A stretch of DNA of 64,000 bases from Streptomyces antarcticus. Its GTDB lineage: Bacteria > Actinomycetota > Actinomycetes > Streptomycetales > Streptomycetaceae. Each line of letters begins with the position of its first letter. Position 1 is the first letter of the stretch. Where the stretch lies: positions 81,950-145,949 of the forward strand of contig NZ_JAPNLM010000022.1 of the NCBI RefSeq assembly GCF_026627255.1. Direction: 5' to 3'. Position numbers and translations under genes: made by a program. The notes under the pieces are model-generated. The model ran no database searches. It was not told the DNA's origin and was given only the letters and a program-made list of their open reading frames with translations. Positions 34,219-42,602 of this stretch are shown here, one piece after another.

Positions 34219-34449
34219 TCAGGACGGCAGCGGCCGCGCGCTCACCCGATGGGCCGGTTCCTGGCCGCCGCCGCTGGGCAGGACGCGGACCTCGCCGCGG
34301 TCGCTGATCTCGGCCGTGACGATGCCGGTCTCGTCGGCGTACACGGGGTGGCCGCCCGGCCCCTTCTGCCCGGTCACGGACACCACCACGATGTCCTGTC
34401 CCGACTCGGGACCGTCCTCGAAGACCAGCTCGTACCTCTGGGTCTGCAT
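34219..34449 (-). CDS. DUF6296-type small protein
   Basis: 76 aa from ATG 34447-34449. The pattern RYELVFEDG, GGHPVYADETGIVTAEISD and EVRVLPSGGGQEPAH matches short Streptomyces proteins that I place tentatively in DUF6296. The fold is probably a small beta-barrel and the function is unknown. It is convergent with the Mrr-like gene and divergent from ppk2. Confidence 0.6.
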   Translation of the reverse strand: MQTQRYELVFEDGPESGQDIVVVSVTGQKGPGGHPVYADETGIVTAEISDRGEVRVLPSGGGQEPAHRVSARPLPS

Positions 34450-34613
34450 CGTGTTCCATCCGTCCTGGTGGGGGTGCCGGAAAGGTGCTGCGGGCGGCGC
34501 GGGTAGAGCTCACGGCCATGCTCCGTCGCGGCCAGGCGGCGCGCATCTCGCGGGCACCCGGACCGGTGACGGCGGGCCCTCCCGCCCGGGATCGGGGCGG
34601 CAGGGCCCGGGCC

Positions 34614-34638
34614 GGTTAACCCGTCGGTGCACGGGTAT
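34614..34638 (+). promoter_or_regulatory. SigB-type promoter of ppk2
   Basis: GGTT (34614-34617), 15-bp spacer, GGGTAT (34633-34638): an exact fit to the Streptomyces SigB-type consensus. It lies about 60 bp before the ppk2 start. Confidence 0.65.
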
Positions 34639-34698
34639 GCGCCGCAAAGGGTGCGCGTCGGTTCGCGTCGCGGCGGCCCGCAGAGAAAGGCGTACGGG

Positions 34699-35658
34699 AT
34701 GGCCGATCAGGCGGAAACGCGGCAGCACGAGCAGCTCCTGGCCGGGCTCAGGGTCGACACGACCCGTCCCGAACAGCCCGTCCTGCTCGACGGCGCGGGC
34801 CTGCCGATACGGACGTGGCGCGAGAACCACCCGTACGACCGTAAGATCCGCCGCGACGAGTACGAGCGCGCCAAGCGGATCCTGCAGATCGAGATGCTCA
34901 AACTGCAGAAGTGGGCGAAGGAGACCGGCGCCCGCATCGTGGTGGTCTGCGAGGGCCGGGACGCGGCGGGCAAGGGCGGCACCATCCAGCGGTTCACCGA
35001 ACGCCTCAACCCGCGAGGTGCCCGGGTCGTCGCCCTCGACAAGCCCACCGAGCGCGAAGCGGGGCAGTGGTACTTCCAGCGCTACGTCGACCACCTGCCG
35101 TCCGCCGGCGAGATCGTGTTCTTCGACCGGTCCTGGTACAACCGCGCCGGCGTGGAGAAGGTCATGGGCTTCTGCACGGACGAGGAGTACCAGCTGTTCC
35201 TGCGCCAGTGCCCGTCCTTCGAGACGATGCTCGTCGAGGACGGCATCCACCTGGTCAAGTTCTGGTTCTCCGTCTCCCGCGCCGAGCAGCGCACCCGCTT
35301 CGCCATCCGCCGCGTGGACCCGGTGCGCCAGTGGAAGCTCTCGCCCACCGACATGGCCTCCCTCGACCTCTGGGACGACTACACGGCGGCCAAGATAGCC
35401 ATGTTCCGCGCCACCGACACGGCCGACGCCCCATGGACCGTGGTCAAGAGCAACGACAAGCGCCGGGCGCGGCTCCAGGCCATGCGCCACCTGCTCTGGC
35501 GACTGGACTACGCCAACAAGGACACCCAGGCGGTAGGCCTCCCGGACCCGCTCATCGTGGGCGCCGCCGACACGCTCCTCGAACCCGGCGAGGAGACCAC
35601 CGACCTCTCCCCGACCCCGCTGGCCGCCCACTCCTCGGGCCCCGGCGCCCACCCCTGA
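34699..35658 (+). CDS. ppk2: Polyphosphate kinase 2
   Basis: 319 aa from ATG 34699, with GAAAGG eight bases ahead. Single-domain PPK2: Walker A CEGRDAAGKGGTIQRF, conserved DRSWYNRAGVEKVMGF Walker B/lid, and IHLVKFWFSVSRAEQRTRF. It transfers phosphate between polyphosphate and (d)NDP/NMP and would regenerate GTP/ATP under stress. The SigB-type promoter and CsbD/PRC-barrel neighbours support a stress function. Confidence 0.95.
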   Translation: MADQAETRQHEQLLAGLRVDTTRPEQPVLLDGAGLPIRTWRENHPYDRKIRRDEYERAKRILQIEMLKLQKWAKETGARIVVVCEGRDAAGKGGTIQRFTERLNPRGARVVALDKPTEREAGQWYFQRYVDHLPSAGEIVFFDRSWYNRAGVEKVMGFCTDEEYQLFLRQCPSFETMLVEDGIHLVKFWFSVSRAEQRTRFAIRRVDPVRQWKLSPTDMASLDLWDDYTAAKIAMFRATDTADAPWTVVKSNDKRRARLQAMRHLLWRLDYANKDTQAVGLPDPLIVGAADTLLEPGEETTDLSPTPLAAHSSGPGAHP

Positions 35659-35870
35659 GGAGCCGTTCCGCCCCCGGTGCCCGGATGGGCGGCGGCGAAC
35701 ACGTCAAACGTGCCGCCTCTGGGCGGCCGTTGGTCCGCCCGCGCCGAGGCGCACGGAAACGGGGATGCGGCGGGGTGGGCGCTGTGCCAGGCTGACGGGC
35801 TCGTGGCGGCTCCTGCCGGGGCCGCGGACCGGCCCGTCCCGCACCGGGCAGCACACCACAGGAGCGTCCC

Positions 35871-36488
35871 GTGATCCCGCCCCGCCTGGCCCCGCTGCTG
35901 GAGCAGTTCGACTTCGCGACCGAGCGCCTCCTCGGCCGCATCGCGGGGCCCTCCATGGACAGCGGCGACGGCGCGGAGACGAAGACCGTCCCCATGACGG
36001 ACGAGGAGTACCTCTGGGAGCCGGTGCCCGACTGCTGGTCGGTCCGCAGACGCGCGGACGGACCGGGGACGCGAGCGACGCTCCTGACCGGCGCCGGTCC
36101 CTGGGGACGTGACGCCGCGGCGTACCCGCACCCGTGGCCGCCGCCCTTCACCACACTGGCCTGGCGGCTGAGCCACCTCAGCGAGATGCTGTCGCTCCGC
36201 GCCGAGCACACGGTCGGCGCACGCGTGCGGACCCGCGACGACCACGTCGTCAGCGGAGACGCCGCAGGGGCCGTCGCCGCACTCACCGAAGGCGCGGCGG
36301 CCTGGCGGAAGGCGCTCGCAGGCGCCGACGACGCCGTGCTCGACACCGTCGGCCACTGCGCGTACCCCCACGGCAGCGACGCGGAGGAACCGTTCCTCGA
36401 CATCGTCTGGTGGGTCAACCAGGAAGTGCTGCACCACGGAGCCGAGATCGCCCTGCTCCGCGACCTGTACCGGTCACGGCAGGCCTGA
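35871..36488 (+). CDS. DinB-family protein
   Basis: 205 aa from GTG 35871, six bases after AGGAG. The four-helix DinB fold is suggested by LLEQFDFATERLLGRIAGP, CWSVRRR, TLAWRLSHLSEMLSLRAEHT and VNQEVLHHGAEIALLRDLY. The His residues in LSHLSEM and QEVLHHGAE are the likely metal ligands. Many actinomycete members are thiol S-transferases or unknown. A CAGGCT box at 35788-35793 could be its -10. Confidence 0.85.
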   Translation: MIPPRLAPLLEQFDFATERLLGRIAGPSMDSGDGAETKTVPMTDEEYLWEPVPDCWSVRRRADGPGTRATLLTGAGPWGRDAAAYPHPWPPPFTTLAWRLSHLSEMLSLRAEHTVGARVRTRDDHVVSGDAAGAVAALTEGAAAWRKALAGADDAVLDTVGHCAYPHGSDAEEPFLDIVWWVNQEVLHHGAEIALLRDLYRSRQA

Positions 36489-36498
36489 CCGCCCCGGC

Positions 36499-36517
36499 CC
36501 TCCCGCGGTCCGGGAGG
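36499..36517. terminator. Bidirectional hairpin
   Basis: CCTCCCG/CGGGAGG with loop CGGTC between the convergent DinB and DUF4404 genes. Confidence 0.7.
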
Positions 36518-36778
36518 TCAGACGCCCATCGAGGTCAGGCTGTGCGCGATGCTGTTGAGCGTCGCGCCGATGCGCGGGTGGTTGATCTCGAAGCGGGCCA
36601 GCGACTGGTTCAGCCCCTCCAGCAGGCCGCCCTCGGCGGAGTGGTCCTCGCGGGCGGCCGCGGCCTCGAGCCGGGTCACCAGGTCGGCCAGATGGGCGCG
36701 TTCCCCGGGTGACAGCGACGGGTCCGCCGCCTGCTCGCGCAAGGTGGTGAGGGACGTGCGCAGTTCGTGCGTGGGCAT
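36518..36778 (-). CDS. DUF4404-family protein
   Basis: 86 aa from ATG 36776-36778 (AGGA eight bases upstream; ATG 36796 possible). A short helical protein: MPTHELRTSLTTLREQ, HLADLVTRLEAAAARED, and the C-terminal FEINHPRIGATLNSIAHSL. The latter motif is the hallmark of DUF4404. Function unknown. Confidence 0.8.
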   Translation of the reverse strand: MPTHELRTSLTTLREQAADPSLSPGERAHLADLVTRLEAAAAREDHSAEGGLLEGLNQSLARFEINHPRIGATLNSIAHSLTSMGV

Positions 36779-37080
36779 CGGCGGTCCTGTCGTCATCGTT
36801 CCGTTGCTCTGACAGAGCCCCGGATACCCCGGTTCCGCCGGGCGAATCCGCCGCGCGCGGCGGCGCCCGGATCCGCCCCCGCCGGCCGCTCCGTCCCGTT
36901 CGTACCGTGGAGGCGCAAGCCGACTTCTCCGACCGGCAGGAGGAACGGCTCCGGGGTCCGGCGCCGGCTCGACCACTGGGCGCAGCGGCTGGGCGGCGAA
37001 CTCCCGCACGCCGCCGTGCACTGGGGGTCCCTGTGGGCGATCCGGGCGGTCATCAAGCTGCCTGGCCCGAAGGTGAGGGG
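36779..37080. other. Gene-free region
   Basis: No start-linked coding frame is supported. One plus-strand frame (about 36950-37095) reads LDHWAQRLGGELPHAAVHWG and could be a worn fragment, but no parent is recognised. Confidence 0.4.
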
Positions 37081-37142
37081 CGGCACAACAGGATAAGTGG
37101 GCCCGGGACGCCGGCACAACAGGATAAGTGGGCCCGGGACGC
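37081..37142. repeat. Exact 31-bp tandem duplication
   Basis: Two identical 31-bp units (37081-37111 and 37112-37142), each containing AACAGGATAAGTGGGCCCGG. They end five bases before the stop of the RsbW-like gene. Confidence 0.9.
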
Positions 37143-37146
37143 CGGC

Positions 37147-37572
37147 TCAGCGGGGGAGGGCCGCGATGATCGCCTTGCCCGGGCCGAACCGCGGCTGGGC
37201 GACGGTCACGGAGTGGGCGAGGCGCTGGATCAGGGGCCAGCCGAATCCGCCGGTCCGTCCGCTGAGGTCGGGGCTGCGGTCCTGGGGGTGCGCCGGGCTG
37301 GGGTCCTCGACGGTCACCTGGATGAGGTGGCGGTCGGCGCGAAGATTCAGCGCGGTGACCGCACCGGCGTGGCGCAGCGCGTTGGTGACCAGCTCGGAGA
37401 CCAGCAGCAGCACGTTCTGGACGGTCGACTCGGGCGGGGGCGGATTGAGGTCCGCGAGGAAGCCGCACGCGGCGTCGCGCGCCTGCGCCGCGCGAAGCGG
37501 CCGGCAAGTGCACTCCAGTGGATGGTCGGTGGGAGCGTTCTCGGCCAGGTTCAGGTTCTGCACGGCGTTCAC
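37147..37572 (-). CDS. RsbW-like ATP-binding regulator 2
   Basis: 141 aa from GTG 37570-37572; GTG 37563 (GGGGTGA five bases upstream) is equally possible. The GHKL motifs are SELVTNALRHAGA, VEDPSPAHP and GGFGWPLIQRLAHSV. The N-terminal CTCRPLRAAQARDAACGFL is typical of Streptomyces anti-sigma-like kinases. It follows the SigB/F/G-type sigma gene by 83 bp on the same strand, so the two are likely cotranscribed partners. Confidence 0.88.
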   Translation of the reverse strand: MNAVQNLNLAENAPTDHPLECTCRPLRAAQARDAACGFLADLNPPPPESTVQNVLLLVSELVTNALRHAGAVTALNLRADRHLIQVTVEDPSPAHPQDRSPDLSGRTGGFGWPLIQRLAHSVTVAQPRFGPGKAIIAALPR

Positions 37573-37655
37573 CCCGTTCTGCGGCGGCCCCTTCCGTGGG
37601 CCTTCCCGCGCGACCCCGCGGGAGGGGTCCGGGAGCAGGGGCCCCCGGGGTGTCG

Positions 37656-38537
37656 TCAGTTGGTGGCGAGCATGCCCTCGCGCAGACGGCTGAGCGTGCG
37701 CGTGAGGAGCCGGGAGACCTGCATCTGGGAGATGCCCAGGCGCGCGCCGATCTGGGCCTGCGTCATCTCCTGGCCGAAGCGCATCTGGATGATCAGCTTC
37801 TCGCGTCCGGCGAGCTGCTCCAGCAGGGGCGCCAGGCTGTGGAGGTCCTCGAAGAGCTCCATGGCCGGGTCCTCGTCGCCGAGGGTGTCGGCGAGGGCGC
37901 GCGGGGCGCTGTCGGAGGACTCGTCCTGATCGTTGTCGAGGGACTGGCTGGAGTGGCCGTTCGCGGCGACCAGCCCTTCGATGACCTCGTCGTCGCTGAG
38001 GCCCAGGTGGGTCGCCAGCTCGCGGACCGTCGGCGCGCGGTCCAGGCCGGCGCTGAGCTCCTCCTTGCCGCGGGCCAGCTGGATGCGCAGCTCCTGGAGC
38101 CGCCGCGGGACGTGCACCGCCCACGTCGCGTCGCGGAAGTGACGCTTGATCTCCCCGGTGATGTAGGGGAGGGCCAGGGTCGTGAACTCGTTGCCCATGG
38201 CCGGGTCGAAGCGGTCGATGGCCTTGATGAGGCCGATCGTTCCGACCTGGATGAGGTCCTCGATGTCGGTGCCGTCGGTGCGGTTGCGGAAGCGGCGCGC
38301 GGCGAACTGGACGAGGGACAGGTTCATCTCGATCAGCGTGTTGCGCACGTACTGGCGCTCCGGCGTGCCCTCCTCCAGGGTGGCGAGGCGGAGGAAGAAG
38401 ACCTTCGACAGGGCGCGGGCGTCAGCCGGGGCGACCTCGCGGGCGTTGTCGATGCGCGGCAGCTGCGCCGGCACCTCGGCCTCTGCCGAAACCTCCTGAG
38501 CCGTGGCGGCGGTCTGCTGCGTGGCGACGATGTTCAC
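37656..38537 (-). CDS. SigB/F/G-type RNA polymerase sigma factor
   Basis: 293 aa from GTG 38535-38537 with AGGGAG six bases ahead. Regions 2, 3 and 4 are present: NLSLVQFAARRF, DIEDLIQVGTIGLIKAIDRF, FTTLALPYITGEIKRHFRD, and EMTQAQIGARLGISQMQVSR. There is no ECF-style compaction. It should direct stress or developmental genes at GNNT-N14-16-GGGTAY promoters. Upstream (minus strand) a GTTT-N17-GGGTGT sequence might allow autoregulation but is off-consensus. It is a plausible endpoint of the partner switch at 18-23 kb. Confidence 0.93.
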   Translation of the reverse strand: MNIVATQQTAATAQEVSAEAEVPAQLPRIDNAREVAPADARALSKVFFLRLATLEEGTPERQYVRNTLIEMNLSLVQFAARRFRNRTDGTDIEDLIQVGTIGLIKAIDRFDPAMGNEFTTLALPYITGEIKRHFRDATWAVHVPRRLQELRIQLARGKEELSAGLDRAPTVRELATHLGLSDDEVIEGLVAANGHSSQSLDNDQDESSDSAPRALADTLGDEDPAMELFEDLHSLAPLLEQLAGREKLIIQMRFGQEMTQAQIGARLGISQMQVSRLLTRTLSRLREGMLATN

Positions 38538-38895
38538 TGTCCGCTCCCTGACGCGATCTCGACTTCATGACCGGTGGCACTCCCCGGTGCCGCGGCCGGT
38601 GTGGCTGCGCAGCAAGAGCATCGCCTGTCCGCACCACACCCGTCAAGCAATACGTGAAAAACTTTTCGTGAGTCGTGTTGCGTGAAAGCTCTTTGGTGTG
38701 ATGAATCTATCCAAACGGCGCAAAATGACGTCTCTTTGTCGACATGAGTACCTTCCCGGGCAGACGTGGCACGGGATCCGGCGCCCCGAGCGGACCGGGA
38801 TACCGGCCGAACGGACGAGGAGGATCCCGCCGTCCCTTCCGTAGCCTGGTGCGAGAACGTCAGACCGGGGGCCGAGTACAAGGGGAAACGCATCC
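38538..38895. other. Divergent promoter region, sigma factor / deacetylase
   Basis: 358 bp without a gene. It is AT-rich at 38640-38740, with three CGTGA motifs and a GAAAA-AC-TTTTC dyad upstream of the sigma gene. A TAGCCT -10-like box at 38842-38847 probably serves the deacetylase. Confidence 0.5.
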
Positions 38896-39759
38896 ATGGG
38901 CATCGTCAGCAGTTCCAGGACCCGGCGGCGGACAAGCGTCACCGTGGCGGCCGCCGTCCTGGGCATCCTTGCCGCGGCGGGCGCCCCGGCCCTCGCGGCG
39001 ACGGACGTCCCCGCCGGCCGGAACCCGGCCCAGCCCCCCGCCGGGCCCCTGGCGAAGGAACCGGCCGGGACCCCGGCGAAGGCTCCTGCCGGGACCCCGG
39101 CGAAGGCCCCCGGCGGAAACTTCGCGCAGGCCCCGGCCCCGTACGGGGTCCCGCTCGGCATCTCCCGCCTCGCCGAGGGCGCCGGCCGCTCCATAGCGAT
39201 CACGATCGACGACGGCCCGGACCCCACCTGGACGCCCCAAGTCCTGCGGGTGCTCAAGGAGAACGACGTCAAGGCGACGTTCTGCATGATCGGAACGAAG
39301 GCGCGCGCGTACCCGGACCTGGTCCGCGAGGTCGCGGCTGCCGGACACCGGCTGTGCGACCACTCCGTCGATCACGACGTGACGATGGACCACAAGCCCG
39401 TCGCCTACCAGAAGCAGCAGATCCTCGACGCCAAGGACATGATCGAGAAGGCGGCGCCGGGCGTCGCCGTGGACTACTACCGCGCTCCGGGCGGAGCGTT
39501 CACGCCGGACAGCCGCGCGATAGCGGCCGCGAGCGGCATGCGGCCGCTCGGGTGGAGCGTGGATCCCAAGGACTGGAGCCGGCCGGGCCTGCCGGCCATC
39601 GTGTCCGCGGTGGAGAACGGGTTGCCCCGGCAGCCGACGGTCCTCTTCCACGACGGCGGCGGCGACCGCAGCGAGACGGTCGCCGCGCTGAAGGAGTACC
39701 TCCCGTGGCTCACCGCCCACGGGTACACCTTCGCCTTCCCGGACCGGACCACGCCCTGA
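38896..39759 (+). CDS. Secreted polysaccharide deacetylase (CE4)
   Basis: 287 aa from ATG 38896. A signal peptide (about 1-35) precedes a repetitive AKEPAGTPAKAPAGTPAKAP linker. The NodB domain has motif 1 ITIDDGPDP, motif 2 HSVDHDVTM, motif 3 YYRAPGGAF, and a C-terminal LFHDGGGDRSETV. It removes N- or O-acetyl groups from peptidoglycan, chitin or xylan at the cell surface. The catalytic Asp and metal His residues are present. A 16-bp terminator follows. Confidence 0.9.
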   Translation: MGIVSSSRTRRRTSVTVAAAVLGILAAAGAPALAATDVPAGRNPAQPPAGPLAKEPAGTPAKAPAGTPAKAPGGNFAQAPAPYGVPLGISRLAEGAGRSIAITIDDGPDPTWTPQVLRVLKENDVKATFCMIGTKARAYPDLVREVAAAGHRLCDHSVDHDVTMDHKPVAYQKQQILDAKDMIEKAAPGVAVDYYRAPGGAFTPDSRAIAAASGMRPLGWSVDPKDWSRPGLPAIVSAVENGLPRQPTVLFHDGGGDRSETVAALKEYLPWLTAHGYTFAFPDRTTP

Positions 39760-39838
39760 CGTCAGAGCCCGGCGCCCGGCCGTCCCGGCGCCCGGCCGTC
39801 CCGGCGTCCGGGCGTCCCGGCGCCGGGACGGAAACGAC

Positions 39839-39874
39839 AGGAGGGCCCGGATCCGTCAGGATCCGGGCCCTCCT
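39839..39874. terminator. Bidirectional terminator
   Basis: Perfect 16-bp stem (39839-39854, 39859-39874), loop GTCA, between the convergent deacetylase and the tRNA. Confidence 0.85.
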
Positions 39875-39880
39875 GGGCAG

Positions 39881-39954
39881 TAGCGGGGACAGGATTTGAA
39901 CCTGCGACCTCTGGGTTATGAGCCCAGCGAGCTACCGAGCTGCTCCACCCCGCG
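39881..39954 (-). tRNA. Initiator tRNA-fMet (CAT anticodon)
   Basis: 74-nt cloverleaf on the minus strand, CCA not encoded. The anticodon stem is CTGGG-CTCATAA-CCCAG, with three consecutive G:C pairs. Position 1 (C) and 72 (T) are unpaired. Both are initiator hallmarks. The T-arm contains GGTTCAAATCC. Confidence 0.95.
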
Positions 39955-40007
39955 TCGGTGAACACCACCCTACGGTACCGCGCGGCGCCCTACCGCCACC
40001 CCCCCGG

Positions 40008-41312
40008 TCAGGCCGCCGCGGTACGCGGCCCGGCCCCGGCCTCCGCCTCGCGGGCCGCCCGCCGGTTCAGCGCGTCCTCGTCGGTGTGCGCGTCGTACGA
40101 GATCAGCTTCGGCAGCAGCGCCGCCAGTACGGCCACCGACGCCACACAGGCCAGCCCGCCGCTCCAGAAGGCCGTCCGCGTGCCCGTCCAGCCCGCCATC
40201 GCCCCCGCCCGGACCTGGCCGAGCTGCGGGCCGACGCTGTACGACAGGACCTCGATGCCGGCCAGCCGACCGCGCAGCCCCTCGGGGATCGTCTGGTTCC
40301 AGATGGTGCTGCGTCCCAGCCCGCTCAGCATGTCGCCCGCGCCCGCCACCGCCAGGCACAGCAGCACCGGCCAGACCGTCGTGAACCAGCCCGCCGCCGC
40401 GACAGCCAGCCCCCACGCCGCGGCCCCGCACACCACCAGCAGCCCGTGCCGCCGTACCCGCGACACCCAGCCGCTCGTCAGACCCAGCACCAGCGAACCC
40501 ACCGCGCCCGCCGCGTACATCAGGCCCAGCGCCCACACGGCGTCGAGCTCGTCCGCCAGGAACGGCAGGATCGCGTTCGGGAAGGCGAAGAACATCGCCG
40601 CCAGGTCGATGGCGTACGTCCCCAGCAGCACCGGACGGCCCCACGCGTAGCGCGCGCCCTCGGCGATCCCGCGCAGCGACGGACGCTCGGCGTCCTTCAC
40701 GGGCGGCGCCGGGGCCAGCCGCACGCACAGCAGCACCGAGACGAGGAACCCGGTGACGGTGACGGCGTACGCCGAGGCGTAGCCCGCGAAGGCGACGACG
40801 AGGCCGGCCAGCGCCGGACCCGCGATCGCGCCGAACTGGTAGCGCAGCCCGTTGAGCGCGGCGGCCGCCGCCAGCTGCTCGTGCGGCACGATCCGCGCCA
40901 TCAGTGAGTCCAGCGCAGGCCGCTGCAGCCCGGTCAGCGCCGACACACCGGCCGCCACCACGTACAGCGGCCACAGCAGGGGGTCCGGCAGGAGCGCGTT
41001 CACCAGCAGCACCAGCGCGAGCACCCCGAGCCCGGCCTCGGTCAGCAGGATCAGCCGCCGCCGGTCCACGGCGTCGGCCAGCGCGCCCCCGTACAGCCCG
41101 CAGACCACCAGCGGCACCAGCTCCACTGCGCCCATCGCCCCGACCGCCAGCGGCGAGTCCGTCATGTGCTTGATCTGGAGCGGCAGCGCGATCATCGCCA
41201 TGAACGAGCCGAAGAAGGTGACCGTGCCCTGGTAGAACAGCAACCGGAAGTCCCGGCCGGAACGCCAGGGTGAGAGGTCGGGCAGTACGGCGGCCCATCG
41301 GGAAGTGCTCAC
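40008..41312 (-). CDS. MFS transporter (EntS-type)
   Basis: 434 aa, 12 membrane helices; GTG 41310-41312. The MFS_3 signature GGALADAVDRRRLIL follows helix 2. The opening SGRDFRLLFYQGTVTFFGSF and later GLQRPALDSLMARIVPHEQL match enterobactin-exporter-like MFS pumps. The cargo is unknown. It is divergent from the AI-2E gene with a very short spacer if the latter starts at 41328. Confidence 0.9.
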   Translation of the reverse strand: MSTSRWAAVLPDLSPWRSGRDFRLLFYQGTVTFFGSFMAMIALPLQIKHMTDSPLAVGAMGAVELVPLVVCGLYGGALADAVDRRRLILLTEAGLGVLALVLLVNALLPDPLLWPLYVVAAGVSALTGLQRPALDSLMARIVPHEQLAAAAALNGLRYQFGAIAGPALAGLVVAFAGYASAYAVTVTGFLVSVLLCVRLAPAPPVKDAERPSLRGIAEGARYAWGRPVLLGTYAIDLAAMFFAFPNAILPFLADELDAVWALGLMYAAGAVGSLVLGLTSGWVSRVRRHGLLVVCGAAAWGLAVAAAGWFTTVWPVLLCLAVAGAGDMLSGLGRSTIWNQTIPEGLRGRLAGIEVLSYSVGPQLGQVRAGAMAGWTGTRTAFWSGGLACVASVAVLAALLPKLISYDAHTDEDALNRRAAREAEAGAGPRTAAA

Positions 41313-41426
41313 GAGGATCCATCGTCAGTGGTCGCGAACACCACGGCAACGCATTTGTCCGCCCCGGACGGGCGAATCCGGCACCGGACGCGTGGCAAGG
41401 CCGCCGCACGGTGGCAGCCATGGGTC

Positions 41427-42482
41427 ATGGCACCGGTGTCCGCGTTCCTGCGTACGGCCGCGTCCCACGCCTGGCGTCTGCTGGTCGTCGGCGCCGCCGT
41501 CTACGCGGTCTTCGCCGTGCTGGGCCGGTTCCACGAGATCGCCGTCGCGCTCTTCCTCGGCCTGGTCGTCACGGCGCTGCTCGCCGTCCCCGTCCGGTGG
41601 ATGGAGCGCGTCATGCCCCGGGCGCCGGCGGTCGCCGTCTGCCTGATCGGCAGCGCGGTGCTGCTGCTCGGCGGGCTGGCGCTGGTGGGCGAGGCGGTGG
41701 CGGGAGAGAGCACCACGCTGGTGCGGGAGTTCCGCGCGGGCCTCGACAGCATCGAGGCGTGGCTGGAGCGGCCTCCCTTCCGGCTGAACCCGGGCGCGCT
41801 GTCGGACGTACAGTCGCGCCTCGGGGAGTACCTCTCCAGTCACCGGTCCACCCTGGTCAGTACGGCGCTCAGCGGCGCCGGGCACCTGGTGGAGGTCCTT
41901 GCCGTGGTCGCCCTCGCGCTCTTCTCCGCCGTCCTGTTCCTGCACAGCGGCGACCGCCAGTGCTCGTGGTTCTGCGCGCAGCTGCCCGACGCGTCGCGCG
42001 AGCGCGTGGGGGTCGCCGGGCGGGCGGCCTGGCGTACGTTCACCGGTTACACCCACGGGATCGTGCTGATCGCGGCGACGAACGCCGTCCTCGTCGGGGT
42101 GGCCCTGTACTTCCTGGGGGTTCCGCTGGCCGTTCCGCTGGCGCTGCTGGAGTTCTTCGCGGCGTTCGTCCCCCTCGTCGGCTCGCCGGTGGCGCTGGCG
42201 GTCGCCGCCGTCGTCGCACTCGCCGCTAAGGGACCGGTCACCGCGGCCGTGGTGGTCGCCCTGATCGTGGTCATCGGCCAGATCGAGGGGCACCTGCTGC
42301 ATCCGCTGGTGATGAGCTGGGCGGTCCGGCTGCACCCCCTGGTGGTGGCGGTCTCGGTGATCGCCGGAGCCATCGCCGCGGGAGTGGTGGGCGCGGTCGT
42401 CGCGGTTCCGCTGGTCTCGGTGACCTGGTCGGTGTACACGGCCCTGCGCGACGCCCGCCTCGGCGCGGCCGCGGCTCCCTGA
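41427..42482 (+). CDS. AI-2E family transporter
   Basis: 351 aa from ATG 41427, chosen to leave room for a promoter; an in-frame GTG at 41328 would add 33 residues and lie 15 bp from the divergent MFS start. Eight hydrophobic segments, with FFAAFVPLVGSPVALAVAAV and IGQIEGHLLHPLVMSWAVRL as family signatures. Members export AI-2-like molecules or act as Na/Li-H antiporters. Substrate unknown. Confidence 0.88.
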   Translation: MAPVSAFLRTAASHAWRLLVVGAAVYAVFAVLGRFHEIAVALFLGLVVTALLAVPVRWMERVMPRAPAVAVCLIGSAVLLLGGLALVGEAVAGESTTLVREFRAGLDSIEAWLERPPFRLNPGALSDVQSRLGEYLSSHRSTLVSTALSGAGHLVEVLAVVALALFSAVLFLHSGDRQCSWFCAQLPDASRERVGVAGRAAWRTFTGYTHGIVLIAATNAVLVGVALYFLGVPLAVPLALLEFFAAFVPLVGSPVALAVAAVVALAAKGPVTAAVVVALIVVIGQIEGHLLHPLVMSWAVRLHPLVVAVSVIAGAIAAGVVGAVVAVPLVSVTWSVYTALRDARLGAAAAP

Positions 42483-42506
42483 CGGGCGCGTCGACCTGCG
42501 GCCCGG

Positions 42507-42602
42507 GTCACCGGCGGTACCCGTCACCCGCGGTTCCCGTCACCGGCGGTTCCCGTCACCCGAGGTTCGGGCCACCCGGGGCCCGGGCTACCCGCGGTTC
42601 GC
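42507..42602. repeat. Six tandem 16-bp repeats
   Basis: Units of the type GTCACCGGCGGTTCCC run without gaps (42507-42602). The first three are near-identical, the last three degenerate; the final unit overlaps the 3' end of the GH15 gene. It lies between convergent genes. Confidence 0.85.

Noticed and set aside
36950..37095. Coding fragment LDHWAQRLGGELPHAAVHWG
   Set aside because: Looks protein-like but no parent family, start or ribosome site; listed only within the gene-free region.
38630..38662. SigB-type autoregulatory promoter of the sigma gene
   Set aside because: GTTT-N17-GGGTGT departs in both spacing and -10; mentioned but not called.
42507..42602. CRISPR-like array
   Set aside because: Repeats are 16 bp, contiguous without unique spacers, and there are no cas genes.
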